From: Paroceanicella profunda
GTDB taxonomy: Bacteria > Pseudomonadota > Alphaproteobacteria > Rhodobacterales > Rhodobacteraceae
Direction: 5' to 3'
Assembly (NCBI RefSeq): GCF_005887635.2
Contig: NZ_CP040819.1
Span: 372,001-436,000 of the forward strand
DNA length: 64,000 bases
In this document: piece by piece, positions 10,632 through 20,299 of the stretch
Position numbering within the stretch: the stretch's first letter is position 1
How the letters are laid out: each line of letters starts with the position of its first letter
Notes under the pieces: model-generated
Databases searched by the model: none
The model's input: only the letters and a program-made list of their open reading frames with translations
What the model was told of the DNA's origin: nothing
Made by a program: the position numbers and the translations under genes

Positions 10632-10704
10632 GGGGCCTCCTGTTCACCTGATGGGTCACGACGGGTGACCGGCCCGGGCCGCGGCCGGCCATAGCGGGCC
10701 GGCG

Positions 10705-11007
10705 TCAGCCCTGGATCACGTCGGACCACTCGGGATGCCGCAGGGCTTGCGCGCGCACGAACGGGCAGAGCGGCACGATCCTCTGGCCCTTCGCCCGGGC
10801 CCGCGCGATCAGGCTTTCAGCCAGCGCGCCGCCGACGCCCATCCCGCGCATGCTGTCGGGCACCAGCGTGTGATCGGCGATGATGAGCACATCGGACACC
10901 TTCGATATCGTCAGCTCACCCTCGCCTTCGACACCCGGCACACGGGCGACGAACCGTCCCTTGGTCTCGGTTTCCTCGAAGGAGATCTGTGGTTCGGGTC
11001 GGGTCAT
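10705..11007 (-). CDS. Small GNAT-like N-acetyltransferase (YidJ/YjdJ type)
   Basis: This 100-residue protein starts with MTRPEPQISFEETETKG. It holds the short acetyl-CoA binding block VPDSMRGMGVGGALAESLIA and the closing segment IVPLCPFVRAQALRHPEW. The latter is typical of the COG2388 minimal GNAT family, in which C-P-F-V is conserved. The biological acceptor is unknown. It lies 29 bp downstream of the pirin gene and is probably cotranscribed with it. Confidence 0.88.
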   Translation of the reverse strand: MTRPEPQISFEETETKGRFVARVPGVEGEGELTISKVSDVLIIADHTLVPDSMRGMGVGGALAESLIARARAKGQRIVPLCPFVRAQALRHPEWSDVIQG

Positions 11008-11036
11008 GGGGTCGCTTTCTTCATGGGTGGGGCAGG

Positions 11037-11972
11037 TCATGCGGGCAACGGGATATGTTCGTCGCGATCGTCCGCAGGCAGGTCGAACAGGCCCTGTCCC
11101 CAGCGCTGTTCCCGCCATTCGGCCTTGGCGGCCTCGATTCGCTCGCGCGACGAGGCGACGAAATTCCACCATATGTAGCGCGGGCCCGAAAGGGTTGCAC
11201 CTCCGAGGATCATGATCCGGGCACCGGTTTCCCCGGCTTCTACGGTGATCCTGTCGCCGGGACGGAAGACCATCATCTGCGGCGCGCCATAGTCCTGCCC
11301 GGCGACCCTGATCGTGCCGTCGACGATGTAGATCCCGCGGTCCTCGTGCTCGTCCGGCAGCGGCAGCCGCCTGCCCGCCGCGAGCGTCACATCGGCGTAG
11401 AAGGTCTCCGACGGAAGCTTTGCCGGCGCCCGCTCGCCATAGGCCGTCCCCAGGATCAGCCGCAGCGAGACGCCGTTGTCCTCGATCATCGGCAAGGTCT
11501 CCTTGCCGTGATGCTCGAAGCTCGGGGCGTCGTCCTCGTGGGCCTCGGGCAGGGCGAGCCAGGTCTGGATGCCGAACAGGCTGTTGGGGCCGCTGCGCGC
11601 CTGCGCCGTCGTGCGTTCCGAATGGGTGACGCCGCGCCCGGCCACCATCCAGTTCAGCGCGCCCGGCCGGATCACCTGGTCGGCTCCGGTGCTGTCGCGG
11701 TGGTGGAAGTCGCCGCGGAACAGGTAGGTGACGGTCCCCAGCCCGATGTGGGGGTGCGGGCGCACATCGATCCCCTGCCCCGTCAGCAACTCGGCCGGTC
11801 CGGCCTGGTCGAAGAAGATGAACGGTCCGACCATCTGCCGTTTCGGCGCGGGCAGCGCGCGACGCACCTCGAAGCCGCCAAGGTCGCGCGCGCGCGGAAT
11901 GATCAGCGTCTCGATCGGGTCGCTGCCTGTCTCCCCCGGGCAGCCGGGCTCGAGGGCCGGGTTCCAGCTCAT
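11037..11972 (-). CDS. Pirin family protein
   Basis: This 311-residue bicupin protein has the family metal-binding motifs: HPHIGLGTVTYLFRGDFHHRD carries two His, the second-motif region contains VTHSE, and the loop has WLALPEAHEDDAPSFEH. The C-terminal cupin includes RIMILGGATLSGPRYIWWNF. Bacterial pirins can act as quercetinase-like dioxygenases or redox-sensitive partners; the role here is not readable. It heads a minus-strand pirin/GNAT pair with RidA just beyond. Confidence 0.92.
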   Translation of the reverse strand: MSWNPALEPGCPGETGSDPIETLIIPRARDLGGFEVRRALPAPKRQMVGPFIFFDQAGPAELLTGQGIDVRPHPHIGLGTVTYLFRGDFHHRDSTGADQVIRPGALNWMVAGRGVTHSERTTAQARSGPNSLFGIQTWLALPEAHEDDAPSFEHHGKETLPMIEDNGVSLRLILGTAYGERAPAKLPSETFYADVTLAAGRRLPLPDEHEDRGIYIVDGTIRVAGQDYGAPQMMVFRPGDRITVEAGETGARIMILGGATLSGPRYIWWNFVASSRERIEAAKAEWREQRWGQGLFDLPADDRDEHIPLPA

Positions 11973-12096
11973 CGGCGTCTCCTTCCATCATGGGCTCACC
12001 GCACGGGCGGGAGCGATGATGGCAAGCTGTCAGCCGGGGCAGGCGTGCGATAGCCCTGCCCGGCGGCAAACCGTGTCGCGCCGCGGGGAACGCCGG

Positions 12097-13017
12097 TCAG
12101 CCCTCCCGCCCCCACGTCACGGGGTTGTTCGCGATGTCTTCGGCAAGCATCTCGGTCAGCACGCGCACCTTTGCCGAGGGGTGCAGACCTGGCGGGCGCA
12201 CGACATAGGCGGCCGCCGGGGGCAGCGGATAATCCGCCATGATCTCGACGAGCTGCCCGGCGGCCAGATGGGTATGGATGATGCAGTCCGGCAGCAGGGC
12301 AATGCCAAGCCCCGCCGTCGCGGCGGCGGCCAGCGCCATGGCACTGTCGGCCTTGAACCGCCCCCGTGGCTGAACCTTGACGGGGCGCCCGTCGTCGCCG
12401 ATGAACTGCCAGAGCTCGGTCCCCTGCATCAGCGCCTCGTGTTCGGGGACGTCCTCGGGCGTCGCGGGCGCCCCATGGCGCGCGACATAGTCCGGGCTTG
12501 CGACGAGCTTGCCGGTGATCGGTCCCACGCGTTTCGCGATCAGGCTGCTGTCGGGCAGATAGCCGACGCGGACCGCGCAGTCGAACCCCTCGGCGATCAG
12601 GTCGACGAACCGGTCGCTGAACACGCTCTGGATCTGCAGATGGGGGTGCCGGCGTGCCATCTGCGCCAGAACCGGGGAAAAATGCGTCGGGCCGAAGGAC
12701 AGGGGCAGCGCAACGCGCAGCCGGCCGCGCAACTGGCCCGACGGCTTGATCGCCTCGCGCGCGGTCTCGATCTCGGCGGCGGCGCGCGCGGCGTGGTCGC
12801 GAAACGCGCTTCCCGCCTCGGTCAGCGCCGCGCCGCGGGTCGTGCGCGTGAGAAGCTGAACGCCCAGTTCGGCCTCGATGCGGAACAGCCTGCGGCTGAC
12901 GATCGACTTCGACAGCCCGAGCCAGCGCGCCGCGGCCGAGACTCCGCCCGCGTCAGCCACGGCCACGAAGGTTTCGAGATCCTCGATGTCCAAGGTGCGT
13001 TCCTCCGGCTGCGACAC
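12097..13017 (-). CDS. LysR family transcriptional regulator
   Basis: This 306-residue protein has its winged HTH at residues 10-70 (DLETFVAVADAGGVSAAARW, then SKSIVSRRLFRIEAELGVQL) and a full effector-binding domain. It belongs to the CrgA/PA0477-like subgroup with the RTTRGAALTEAG linker. It is divergent from the isochorismatase-like hydrolase at 13144 and probably controls it together with the LysE exporter. Confidence 0.92.
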   Translation of the reverse strand: MSQPEERTLDIEDLETFVAVADAGGVSAAARWLGLSKSIVSRRLFRIEAELGVQLLTRTTRGAALTEAGSAFRDHAARAAAEIETAREAIKPSGQLRGRLRVALPLSFGPTHFSPVLAQMARRHPHLQIQSVFSDRFVDLIAEGFDCAVRVGYLPDSSLIAKRVGPITGKLVASPDYVARHGAPATPEDVPEHEALMQGTELWQFIGDDGRPVKVQPRGRFKADSAMALAAAATAGLGIALLPDCIIHTHLAAGQLVEIMADYPLPPAAAYVVRPPGLHPSAKVRVLTEMLAEDIANNPVTWGREG

Positions 13018-13143
13018 AGTTCACTGCTGCCCGGCACTATCGATATGGCGCGCGCACCGACAAACTTCGACGCGGCGCCAGTCCCCGGGCTCGGCGCCTT
13101 TCAGACATACCCGCGACGTGCACGCCGGGAAAAGGGAAAACCC

Positions 13144-13788
13144 ATGACACTTCGAAACGGACTTGATTCTCTTCTTCGCCCCGAGGATTCGGTTCTCATC
13201 CTGATCGATCACCAGCCCTACCAGCTTGCGAACCTGAACAGCCACGACCCGCATATGGTAGTGAACAACACCGTCGCCCTGGCCAAGTCCGCCAAGGCCT
13301 TCGGGGTTCCGACCATCCTCACCAGCGTCCTCGCAGCGCGCGGCGGGCTCTTGTTCAAGCCGCTCACCGATGTCTTCCCCGGTCAGGAGGTGATCGACCG
13401 GACCTTCATCAACACCTGGGAGGACCGCAAGGTCGTCGAGGTCGTCGAGAAGACCGGCCGCAAGCAGCTGATCATCGCCGGGCTCTGGACCGAGGTCTGC
13501 GTGGCCATGCCCACGATCCAGGCGCTTGGCGAGGGCTGGGACGTGACCGTCGTCACCGATGCCTCGGGCGGTACCTCGGTCGAGGCGCACGAGGTGGCGA
13601 TCCAGCGCATGATCCGCGCAGGCGCGAACATGATGACCTGGCTTGCCGTCGCGGCGGAATGGCAGCGCGACTGGGCGCGGACCGAGCATGCGGAGCAGCT
13701 CACCGAGGTCATGGTCCAGCACGCCGGCGGCAGCGGCATGGCGTTCCTGTGGGAACAGCAGCTTCTGAATACGCCGGTCGGCGGCTGA
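13144..13788 (+). CDS. Isochorismatase-like cysteine hydrolase (YcaC family)
   Basis: This 214-residue hydrolase has the family triad elements: Asp in SVLILIDHQPYQLANL, a Lys/Glu central region, and the nucleophile Cys in IIAGLWTEVCVAMP. The FINTWED segment and the WLAVAAEWQRDWAR C-terminal part match YcaC-like proteins, which form octamers and hydrolyse unknown amides. It is divergent from a LysR regulator and followed 61 bp later by a LysE exporter gene. Confidence 0.9.
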   Translation: MTLRNGLDSLLRPEDSVLILIDHQPYQLANLNSHDPHMVVNNTVALAKSAKAFGVPTILTSVLAARGGLLFKPLTDVFPGQEVIDRTFINTWEDRKVVEVVEKTGRKQLIIAGLWTEVCVAMPTIQALGEGWDVTVVTDASGGTSVEAHEVAIQRMIRAGANMMTWLAVAAEWQRDWARTEHAEQLTEVMVQHAGGSGMAFLWEQQLLNTPVGG

Positions 13789-13849
13789 GCCCCACCCGGC
13801 ATCGGGGATGGCGCCGCCCGGCGCCATCCTTCCCCAACCGAGGACGACG

Positions 13850-14482
13850 ATGACCCCGACCTCCTACGCCGCCTTCCTGCTGATCTGCGCCGTGCAGAGC
13901 GCGACGCCGGGCCCCTCGACGCTGCTTCTGGTCAACAACGCCATCGCCTTCGGCTGGCGGCGCGCCCTCGTCGCGCTGAGCGGAGACCTCGCGGCCATCG
14001 CGCTTCTGGCAAGCCTGTCCGTGGCGGGGCTGGGCGCGCTGCTTCTGGCCTACCCGACCGCCTTCCTGGCGCTGCGGCTTGTCGGGGCGGGATATGTCCT
14101 CTGGCTCGGCTGGACCTATCTGCGCCCGGCCCCGCCCCTGCCATCCGACGCGCCGGCGCGCACGGGCGCGGCGGGCAATCTGCGCAGCCTGTGGCTGCGC
14201 TCCTTCGGCATCGGCTTCAGCAATCCCAAGGCGGTCCTGTTCTTCACCGCGCTCTTTCCCCAGGTTCTGCCGCCGGGCAGCGGCCCTGCGCTGCTCGCCC
14301 TCCTCGTCGCGACCTTCCTTCTGGTCAAGCTGGCGATCCTCGGCGGCTACGCGCTCGGCGCCGGCCGGATCGCGAAGCGGCTGCGCGATCCCCGGCAGGC
14401 GCGGATCGGGCGCACCCTCACCGGTCTCTTCTTCCTGGCCTTCGGCCTGCTGCTGATCCGCGCCGCGCTCATGCCCGCCTGA
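13850..14482 (+). CDS. LysE/RhtB family amino acid exporter
   Basis: This 210-residue, about six-helix membrane protein starts at the ATG at 13850, which follows AGGACGACG; an upstream ATG at 13808 would add 14 unlikely residues. The N-terminal signature AVQSATPGPSTLLLVNNAI and the central FGIGFSNPKAVLFFTALFPQ are diagnostic. The family exports neutral or basic amino acids or related metabolites. It is probably cotranscribed with the isochorismatase-like hydrolase, and the substrate is unknown. Confidence 0.92.
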   Translation: MTPTSYAAFLLICAVQSATPGPSTLLLVNNAIAFGWRRALVALSGDLAAIALLASLSVAGLGALLLAYPTAFLALRLVGAGYVLWLGWTYLRPAPPLPSDAPARTGAAGNLRSLWLRSFGIGFSNPKAVLFFTALFPQVLPPGSGPALLALLVATFLLVKLAILGGYALGAGRIAKRLRDPRQARIGRTLTGLFFLAFGLLLIRAALMPA

Positions 14483-14850
14483 AGCGCGAACCCGCAGCGC
14501 CGGGAGCCTGCATCCCTCTTCGACACGTCCCACCGGTGTCCGGCTCCTGGGCGCCCGTCCCCGCGTCCGCCTGCGCCTGTCGCGAGCCTCCGCCCCCCGG
14601 CGAACCCGCGACATCCTGGAGGGCCCGCATGCCCGCCGCGAGACGGTGGCGATGGGGATCGCGCCGCGCGACAGCGGCCGCTTCGCCGTCAGCCGGCAGG
14701 AGGCCGACGGGGCGACCGGATCAACCTGCAGGACAGGGGCCGCCGGCGCGTCCGATGCGTCACGCCCCTGCCCGAAGGCCGCCTCCTGCGGATGAAGGGG
14801 GCGATGCCCCCCCGGCGCGACGCCTCGAGGACCGGCACGACGCGGCCGAT

Positions 14851-14976
14851 GTGCCGACAGGTCTCGACGCCGTCGCTGCGGAGCGGATCGGTCTTCCCGG
14901 CCTCCGCGCCGGTGGCGGATATGCGATCGCCGCGGCCCTGAAGGACCCTCGTTTCCGCGCGGTCGCCACGGCGGTC
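14851..14976 (+). pseudogene. Remnant of an alpha/beta (dienelactone-type) hydrolase
   Basis: The frame at 14851 encodes LDAVAAERIGLPGLRAGGGY followed by AIAAALKDPRFRAVATAV. This closely resembles the nucleophile-elbow region of dienelactone hydrolase-like proteins (family pattern ERIGxxGICxGGGYAxxAA). The catalytic Cys/Ser position is replaced by Arg-Ala, and neither an upstream nor a downstream part of the protein is recognisable. The rest of the 14483-15085 gap shows nothing further. It is the only sign that a gene once lay next to the LysR at 15086. Confidence 0.5.
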
Positions 14977-15085
14977 GACAGCGCCATCGAAGCGGCACTG
15001 CGCCCTGTCCCTGTCCCCGAGGCGGTGCGCGCAACGCTGGCTGCCGTGGCCCGGCGCGCGCCCGCGGCTCTCACGGGATCGGGCC

Positions 15086-16003
15086 TCAGCCCAGGGCCTC
15101 GAGGCGCTTCAGTCCGTCCCGCAGCCGCGGGACCGCGAAGTCGAGGAACCGTCGCGCCTTCAACGGCAGGTGATTTCCCGGCAGATGCAGCACATGCACC
15201 GGGGCGGGGTCGACCTCGAACGGTTGCAGGCACAGCGTGAGCGCCCCCGAGGCCAGCCGGTCCGCGACCTGATAGAGCCGCTGCTGCGTCAGGCCCACGC
15301 CCAGCACCGCCGCTTCGACCGCGGCATCGGTGGTCGTTACCGACAATCGGGGCGCGATGGGGACAAGCTGCACATCCCGCTTCGCCTCCGCCGCGAACCG
15401 CCAGAGCTGCCGCTGACCGGCCGGGCCGACCGCGATGGTGGGCAGGGCCGTCAGGTCCTGCGGAACCGAAGGCGTGCCATACCGCTCCAGACAGGCGTCG
15501 CTGCCGCAGATCACGATCCGCATGCCGCCGACCTTCCGCGCGATCAGGCTGGTGTCGGGCATGTCGCCGATCCGGATCGCCACGTCGACCCGCGTCTCGG
15601 CCAGCGGCAGCACCGCATCGGTCAGCAGCAGACGGATGTCGATCTTCGGGTAGGCCGCCAGGAACGCCGCCACGATCGGCACGACATGGATCCGGCCGAA
15701 CATCGCGGGGGCCGTGACCACCAGCTCGCCCCTCGGCTCCAGATATTCCCCGGCGACCGCGCGCTCGGCCTCCTCGACATCCTCCACGATCCGCCGCGCC
15801 GCCGCGACATAGACCGCGCCCGCGTCCGTCAGGGTCACGCTGCGCGTCGTGCGGGTCAGAAGCCGCGCCCCCAACCGCCCTTCGAGCTCGGTGATCCTGC
15901 GCGTGAGCGAGGTCGTCGGCTGCCCGAGCTGCCGCGCGGCGGCAGAGAAACTGCCGGATCGGACGACCTCCAGCAGCGCAGCCATGGCGTCGATCCGGTC
16001 CAA
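15086..16003 (-). CDS. LysR family transcriptional regulator
   Basis: This 305-residue LysR protein starts MDRIDAMAALLEVVRSGSFS, with its HTH in residues 5-62 and the RTTRSVTLTDAGAVYVAAAR linker typical of the AaeR/DsdC-like subgroup. The effector domain follows to the C-terminus. It is divergent from the glutathione S-transferase gene at 16110, with 106 bp between the starts, which makes the GST/PNPOx pair its likely target. Confidence 0.92.
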   Translation of the reverse strand: MDRIDAMAALLEVVRSGSFSAAARQLGQPTTSLTRRITELEGRLGARLLTRTTRSVTLTDAGAVYVAAARRIVEDVEEAERAVAGEYLEPRGELVVTAPAMFGRIHVVPIVAAFLAAYPKIDIRLLLTDAVLPLAETRVDVAIRIGDMPDTSLIARKVGGMRIVICGSDACLERYGTPSVPQDLTALPTIAVGPAGQRQLWRFAAEAKRDVQLVPIAPRLSVTTTDAAVEAAVLGVGLTQQRLYQVADRLASGALTLCLQPFEVDPAPVHVLHLPGNHLPLKARRFLDFAVPRLRDGLKRLEALG

Positions 16004-16109
16004 GCCACTTCTCCATTTTCCGGTGAGGTGAGTTCCATATCGGGCAGATTATCATGCTGCTTCGGACAGGTTAACTAGGAGCACGCCAGATCGCACAGAG
16101 GAAACCGAC

Positions 16110-16721
16110 ATGAGACTGCACCACTTCCCCCTTTCGGGCCATGCCCACCGCGCCACGCTCTTCCTGTCCCTGCTCGGGGTCGAGGCCGAACTGATCGAGG
16201 TCGATCTCCCGAACGGCGCGCACAGGACGCCCGAGTTCCTGCGGCTCAATGCCTTCGGTCAGGTGCCGGTGCTGGAGGATGGCGACGTCAGCGTCGCGGA
16301 TTCCAATGCGATCCTCGTCTATCTGGCGACGAAGTTCGAGCGCAGGGACTGGCTGCCCGCGGATGCGGCGACGCTCGCGCGGGTCCAGCGCTGGCTTTCG
16401 GTCGCCGCCGGCGAGATCGCCTACGGCCCTGCCGCCGCCCGGCTGGTCACGGTGTTCGGCGCCGATTTCCGGGAAGAGGAGGTCATCGCCCGCGCCCATC
16501 GCATCCTGTCGCTGATCGAGGACCAGCTCGCAACCTCGGCCTTCATCGCCACGCCACATCCGACCATCGCCGATATCGCGCTCTACAGCTACATCGCCGT
16601 GGCGCCGGAAGGGAACGTGGATCTCGCGCCCTACCCTCGCATCCGCGCCTGGCTGGCCGCGATCGAGGCCCTGTCGGGCTTCGTCGATCTCCCCCGCACC
16701 GCCGCCGGACTGGTGGCCTGA
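16110..16721 (+). CDS. Glutathione S-transferase
   Basis: This 203-residue protein has an N-terminal thioredoxin-like domain with [20 protein letters not shown], the cis-Pro region [11 protein letters not shown] and the GSH-binding pair [11 protein letters not shown] (residues 64-74). The helical C-terminal domain carries [18 protein letters not shown], the conserved N-capping box (here T-x-A-D). It presumably conjugates or reduces electrophiles using glutathione in the cytoplasm. It is preceded by AGAGGAAACC and followed 13 bp later by a flavin-binding protein gene. Confidence 0.93.
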   Translation: MRLHHFPLSGHAHRATLFLSLLGVEAELIEVDLPNGAHRTPEFLRLNAFGQVPVLEDGDVSVADSNAILVYLATKFERRDWLPADAATLARVQRWLSVAAGEIAYGPAAARLVTVFGADFREEEVIARAHRILSLIEDQLATSAFIATPHPTIADIALYSYIAVAPEGNVDLAPYPRIRAWLAAIEALSGFVDLPRTAAGLVA

Positions 16722-16734
16722 CGGAGCATGTCCG

Positions 16735-17706
16735 ATGACCGACGACACAGTCCCCACACCCTCCCCGTGGCATCCGGGCGAAGTTGCCCTGCAGCGCGAA
16801 CGCGGCGTGTCCGAGCGGATGGCAGTGATCGGGCGCAAGGTGCTGCGACCTTTCCTGACTGAGGAACACCGCGCCTTCTATCCGCTGCTGCCCTTCGTCG
16901 TGCTGGGCGCAGTGGACCCGCAGGGCGCCCCCTGGGCAACCCTGCGGGCCGGACACCCCGGCTTCCTGCACAGCCCCGACCCCTCGGAACTCGCCCTGGA
17001 GGTTCGCCGGGACCCGCAAGACCCCGCCGACGCGGGCCTGGGGGATGGGGACGCGGTGGGCCTGCTCGGGATCGACCTGACCACCCGCCGGCGCAACCGC
17101 CTGAACGGAACGGTCCGGCGCCAGGGCGATGCGGCGTTTTCGATCGCGGTCGTGCAGGGCTTCGGCAACTGCCCGCGCTACATCCAGGCCCGGACCCCCG
17201 CGTTCAGCCGCGACCCCAGCCAGCTCCCGGCCACCACGCCGGTGGTTTCCGACCATCTCGATGCCACGGCCCGCCGGATGATCCGCGAAGCCGACACGTT
17301 CTTCGTCGCCTCCTATGCGGATGTGCCCGGAGGGGAGCGGCAGGTCGATGTATCGCACCGCGGCGGCAAGCCCGGTTTCGTGCGCACAGACCCGGGCGGC
17401 GGCCTGACCGTGCCGGACTTCAGCGGCAACATGTTCTTCAACACCCTGGGCAATTTCGCGATCAATCCACGGGCGGGGCTGGTGTTCATGACGCCCGAGA
17501 CCGGCGATCTCCTGCAGATCACCGGGAGGGTGAGCTTCGTGGACGACCCGCGCGCGCTTGCCCGCTTCGAAGGGGCCGAGCGGCTTTGGAAACTGCACCC
17601 GGAACAGGTGGTGCGCCGCCCGGCCGCGCTCCCGATCCGATGGTCGCCCGGCGCGGACCATCTCTCGCCGTTCAGCCTTCGGACCGGGGACTGGGGCACC
17701 GGGTGA
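16735..17706 (+). CDS. Pyridoxamine 5'-phosphate oxidase-like flavin-nucleotide-binding protein
   Basis: This 323-residue protein belongs to the FMN-binding split-barrel (PNPOx-like) group. The middle contains FFVASYADVPGGERQVDVSH, then RGGKPGFV, then DFSGNMFFNTLGNFAINPRA and GLVFMTPETGDLLQITGRV, the family's core strands. Some homologues carry an extra C-terminal ferredoxin-reductase part, which is absent here. It lies directly downstream of the GST gene. It probably reduces or binds a small electrophile; the substrate is unknown. Confidence 0.88.
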   Translation: MTDDTVPTPSPWHPGEVALQRERGVSERMAVIGRKVLRPFLTEEHRAFYPLLPFVVLGAVDPQGAPWATLRAGHPGFLHSPDPSELALEVRRDPQDPADAGLGDGDAVGLLGIDLTTRRRNRLNGTVRRQGDAAFSIAVVQGFGNCPRYIQARTPAFSRDPSQLPATTPVVSDHLDATARRMIREADTFFVASYADVPGGERQVDVSHRGGKPGFVRTDPGGGLTVPDFSGNMFFNTLGNFAINPRAGLVFMTPETGDLLQITGRVSFVDDPRALARFEGAERLWKLHPEQVVRRPAALPIRWSPGADHLSPFSLRTGDWGTG

Positions 17707-18191
17707 CGGCACGCGTGCCGGTTGCGGATCCGCCATCGGCGCCCCCGACCCGTCGCCACCCTCCGGAACCATCGGCGCGCCGGCGGTGCGGCCGCGTGCA
17801 CCCGGCCCCGTTGCTCCGATCCACGCGGTCGGGCTCCGAACGGGCCCGCCGGGGAGCGGAGCCTCCGCGGCAGCCACGGTCTCGGGCGCGCCTTTCGGGG
17901 GGCGCCTGATCCGGCGGCGGCCCGCCTCCGGAGAGGGAGAGGCCCGCGTCCGGCAGCACCGTGGCGAGGCACACCCGTTCGGGGTCATCCCCCGGTCGGC
18001 CCGCTCACCGCAGCCGGGGCACGTCAACGGGGAGCCGCGTTCCCCGGCCCGCGACACAGCTTGGCCGGGGCCGGGCCTAAGCGGTGCGCCCGCGAGACCC
18101 AAGATCTGATCAGTCTGTCGCCGGTTTCGGCGATCCATCCCTGCGGAGCACGTCCCATGCCCGCAGGACCCAGCAGTGAAAGGACCACTCC
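17707..18191. other. Gene-poor interval, no feature recognised
   Basis: These 485 bp precede the SDR gene at 18192. The open frames are low-complexity Arg/Pro/Gly shadows with no family resemblance. The last 60 bp, with lower GC around 18100-18125, probably hold the SDR promoter. Confidence 0.5.
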
Positions 18192-18932
18192 ATGATCGAC
18201 CTGACAGGAAAGCGTGCCCTCGTGACCGGGGGCTCCCGCGGGATCGGCGCCGCCATCGCGCTTGCGCTGGCGGAGAACGGCGCGGATGTCGCCTTCACCT
18301 ATCAGCACGCCGCGGAGCGCGCCGACGCGGTGTGCAAGCGCATCGAGGCCGTGGGGCGACGCGCCGTCGCGCTGCGCGCCGACAGCGCCGATCCGGATGC
18401 CATCTCGAAGGCTGTGGCGAGGTCTGTCGACGCCCTGGGCGGGCTCGATATCCTGGTCAACAGCGCGGCAGTGGGACATGTCGGACCGATCGCCGACATC
18501 GAGGTGGCTGCATACCAGAAGCTGATGGACGTGAACGTGCGCGCGCCGTTGCTCTATGCCAAGGCCGTCATCCCGCATCTCTCCGAAGGCGGGCGCATCA
18601 TCACCATCGGATCCGCCCTGGGCGAGCGGGTGCCCTTCCCCGGCATCACCGCCTATGCGATGTCGAAGGCGGCGCTGACCTCCTTCACCCGCGGCCTGTC
18701 TCGCGAGCTGGGGCCTCAGGGCATCACCGTGAACCTGGTGCAGCCCGGCTCTGTCGACACGGAGTCCAACCCTGCGGATGGCGAGGCCGCCGCATTCCAG
18801 CGCGGCCTCACCTCGCTGGGGCGCTACGCCGAGCCCGAGGAAATCGCCAATGCGGTGGTCTTCCTGGCAAGCCCGGCGGCGGGCATCATCACCGGCGCCA
18901 CGCTGAACGCGGACGGTGGCGCACTCGCCTGA
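18192..18932 (+). CDS. Short-chain dehydrogenase/reductase (3-oxoacyl-ACP reductase-like)
   Basis: This 246-residue classical SDR has TGGSRGIGAAIALALAENGA at residues 12-31, NSAAVGH as the NNAG-equivalent, a catalytic Ser in TIGSALGE and YAMSK as the active-site pair. The C-terminal LNADGGALA is the FabG-like ending (GxTLNVDGG). It has a good ribosome site (AAAGGA) and stands alone with long gaps on both sides. It may act on a small ketone or sugar; the substrate is unknown. Confidence 0.92.
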   Translation: MIDLTGKRALVTGGSRGIGAAIALALAENGADVAFTYQHAAERADAVCKRIEAVGRRAVALRADSADPDAISKAVARSVDALGGLDILVNSAAVGHVGPIADIEVAAYQKLMDVNVRAPLLYAKAVIPHLSEGGRIITIGSALGERVPFPGITAYAMSKAALTSFTRGLSRELGPQGITVNLVQPGSVDTESNPADGEAAAFQRGLTSLGRYAEPEEIANAVVFLASPAAGIITGATLNADGGALA

Positions 18933-19508
18933 ACGCGATGCCGCGGATCGGGATCACCGACCGCGGCCCCGAAGCGCGAAAGGGATGGGACAGGGGGGGG
19001 GTCGACCCTCTGTCCCATGGAGAGCGGCTGAAAGCCCGGACACAATCCGCACCGGCGTTGCATCAGCCCGGCCGTGCCGCACAGACCGGACAGCGGCCGA
19101 TGCTCCGCTTTCCGCGGTTATGCCTACCCCACGGCCCCGGTGACGGGCCTGCCGAGGGCGGTGCGGCCGTTCAATATGGTGATGCGGACCCGGGCTCCGG
19201 CGGCCTGCCGGTGGCAGCCCCGGCCCATGAGCCTCTGCCCCGGCAGTTTCACGCAGTGCCTCTTGGGGTCGCTGCGGCTTCAGGTCCCGCGCACCGCAGC
19301 GTGCAGCCTCGGCTGACTGCATCGGACGCCCGGCTTCGCAACGCCCGCGCCCCGCGCTCGGCCGCCAGTCGGGCCATGCGCTGCGCATGGCCGGAGGCAG
19401 CCCGAACGGGCCATTCGCCCCGAGGTGCCCGGCCCGGTGACACGGGCCTTCATCCCGGGATCATCGGACGCCCGGGGAGCGGACAAGGCTGCCGCTTGCC
19501 ACCGGCCC
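18933..19508. other. Gene-poor interval, no feature recognised
   Basis: There is no recognisable coding sequence in these 576 bp between two convergent SDR genes. A run of nine G at about 18992-19000 and generally GC-biased shadow frames are the only notable points. Confidence 0.5.
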
Positions 19509-20243
19509 TCATCCCTGCGCGGTGGGCCGGATCACGATGCTGCCGACATCGACCTCTGCGGGCTGTTCGAGCGCGAAGAGGATTCCCCGCGCAATCGCCT
19601 CCGGGGCCATTCCGATATCGCGCATCTGGCCGTCGATCGTCTTCTTGGCAGACGGGTCCGTTATGGTCTGCGCGAAGTTCGTCGAAACCATGCCGGGGGA
19701 CACCTCGGTCACCCGCAGGCTCGGCCCCGCTTCCTGTCGAAGCGCCTCGGTCGCCGTGCGCACGGCATTCTTGGTCGCGGCATAGACGCCCATCGTCGGC
19801 ACGATCTTCAGGCCCGCCGTCGAGACGACGTTGATGACATGCCCGCTGTCCTGACGGATGAACACCGGAAGGGCGGCAGCAATGCCGTAGAGCGTGCCGC
19901 GCAGGTTCACGTCGATCATGGCGTCCCAATCCTCGACGCGCAGCGCGTCGAAGCGCGAGATCGGGCCGATCCCGGCATTGTTGACGATGGCATCGAGCCT
20001 GCCGAACCGCTCGACGGCGGTGTCCACCAGCGCTTCGAGGTCGGCGCGGCGGCGCACGTCCGTCGCCTTGCAGGCGGCCTTGCCACCCTTTGCGGTGATC
20101 TCAGCGACAAGCTGTTCGAGGATGGGCTCCCGGCGGGCGCCCAGCACCACCGAGGCGCCCCGATCCGCCAGCAGTGTCGCCGTCGCACGTCCGATACCGC
20201 TGCTTGCGCCGGTGATGGCGATGACTTTGCCGTCGAGTGTCAT
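19509..20243 (-). CDS. Short-chain dehydrogenase/reductase
   Basis: This 244-residue protein starts from the ATG at 20243 (MTLDGKVIAITGASSGIGRA), preceded by AAAGGAAAC. It shows TGASSGIG, NNAGIG, a catalytic Ser in VVSTAG and YAATK, all in standard positions, so it should be an active NADP-dependent SDR of the YdfG/serine-dehydrogenase-like group. It is divergent from an AraC regulator only 56 bp away. Confidence 0.93.
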   Translation of the reverse strand: MTLDGKVIAITGASSGIGRATATLLADRGASVVLGARREPILEQLVAEITAKGGKAACKATDVRRRADLEALVDTAVERFGRLDAIVNNAGIGPISRFDALRVEDWDAMIDVNLRGTLYGIAAALPVFIRQDSGHVINVVSTAGLKIVPTMGVYAATKNAVRTATEALRQEAGPSLRVTEVSPGMVSTNFAQTITDPSAKKTIDGQMRDIGMAPEAIARGILFALEQPAEVDVGSIVIRPTAQG

Positions 20244-20299
20244 GGGCTGTTTCCTTTCGGTCTGTTTCGCTTGCGCTGGATATATGGCATCCTCGCAAG

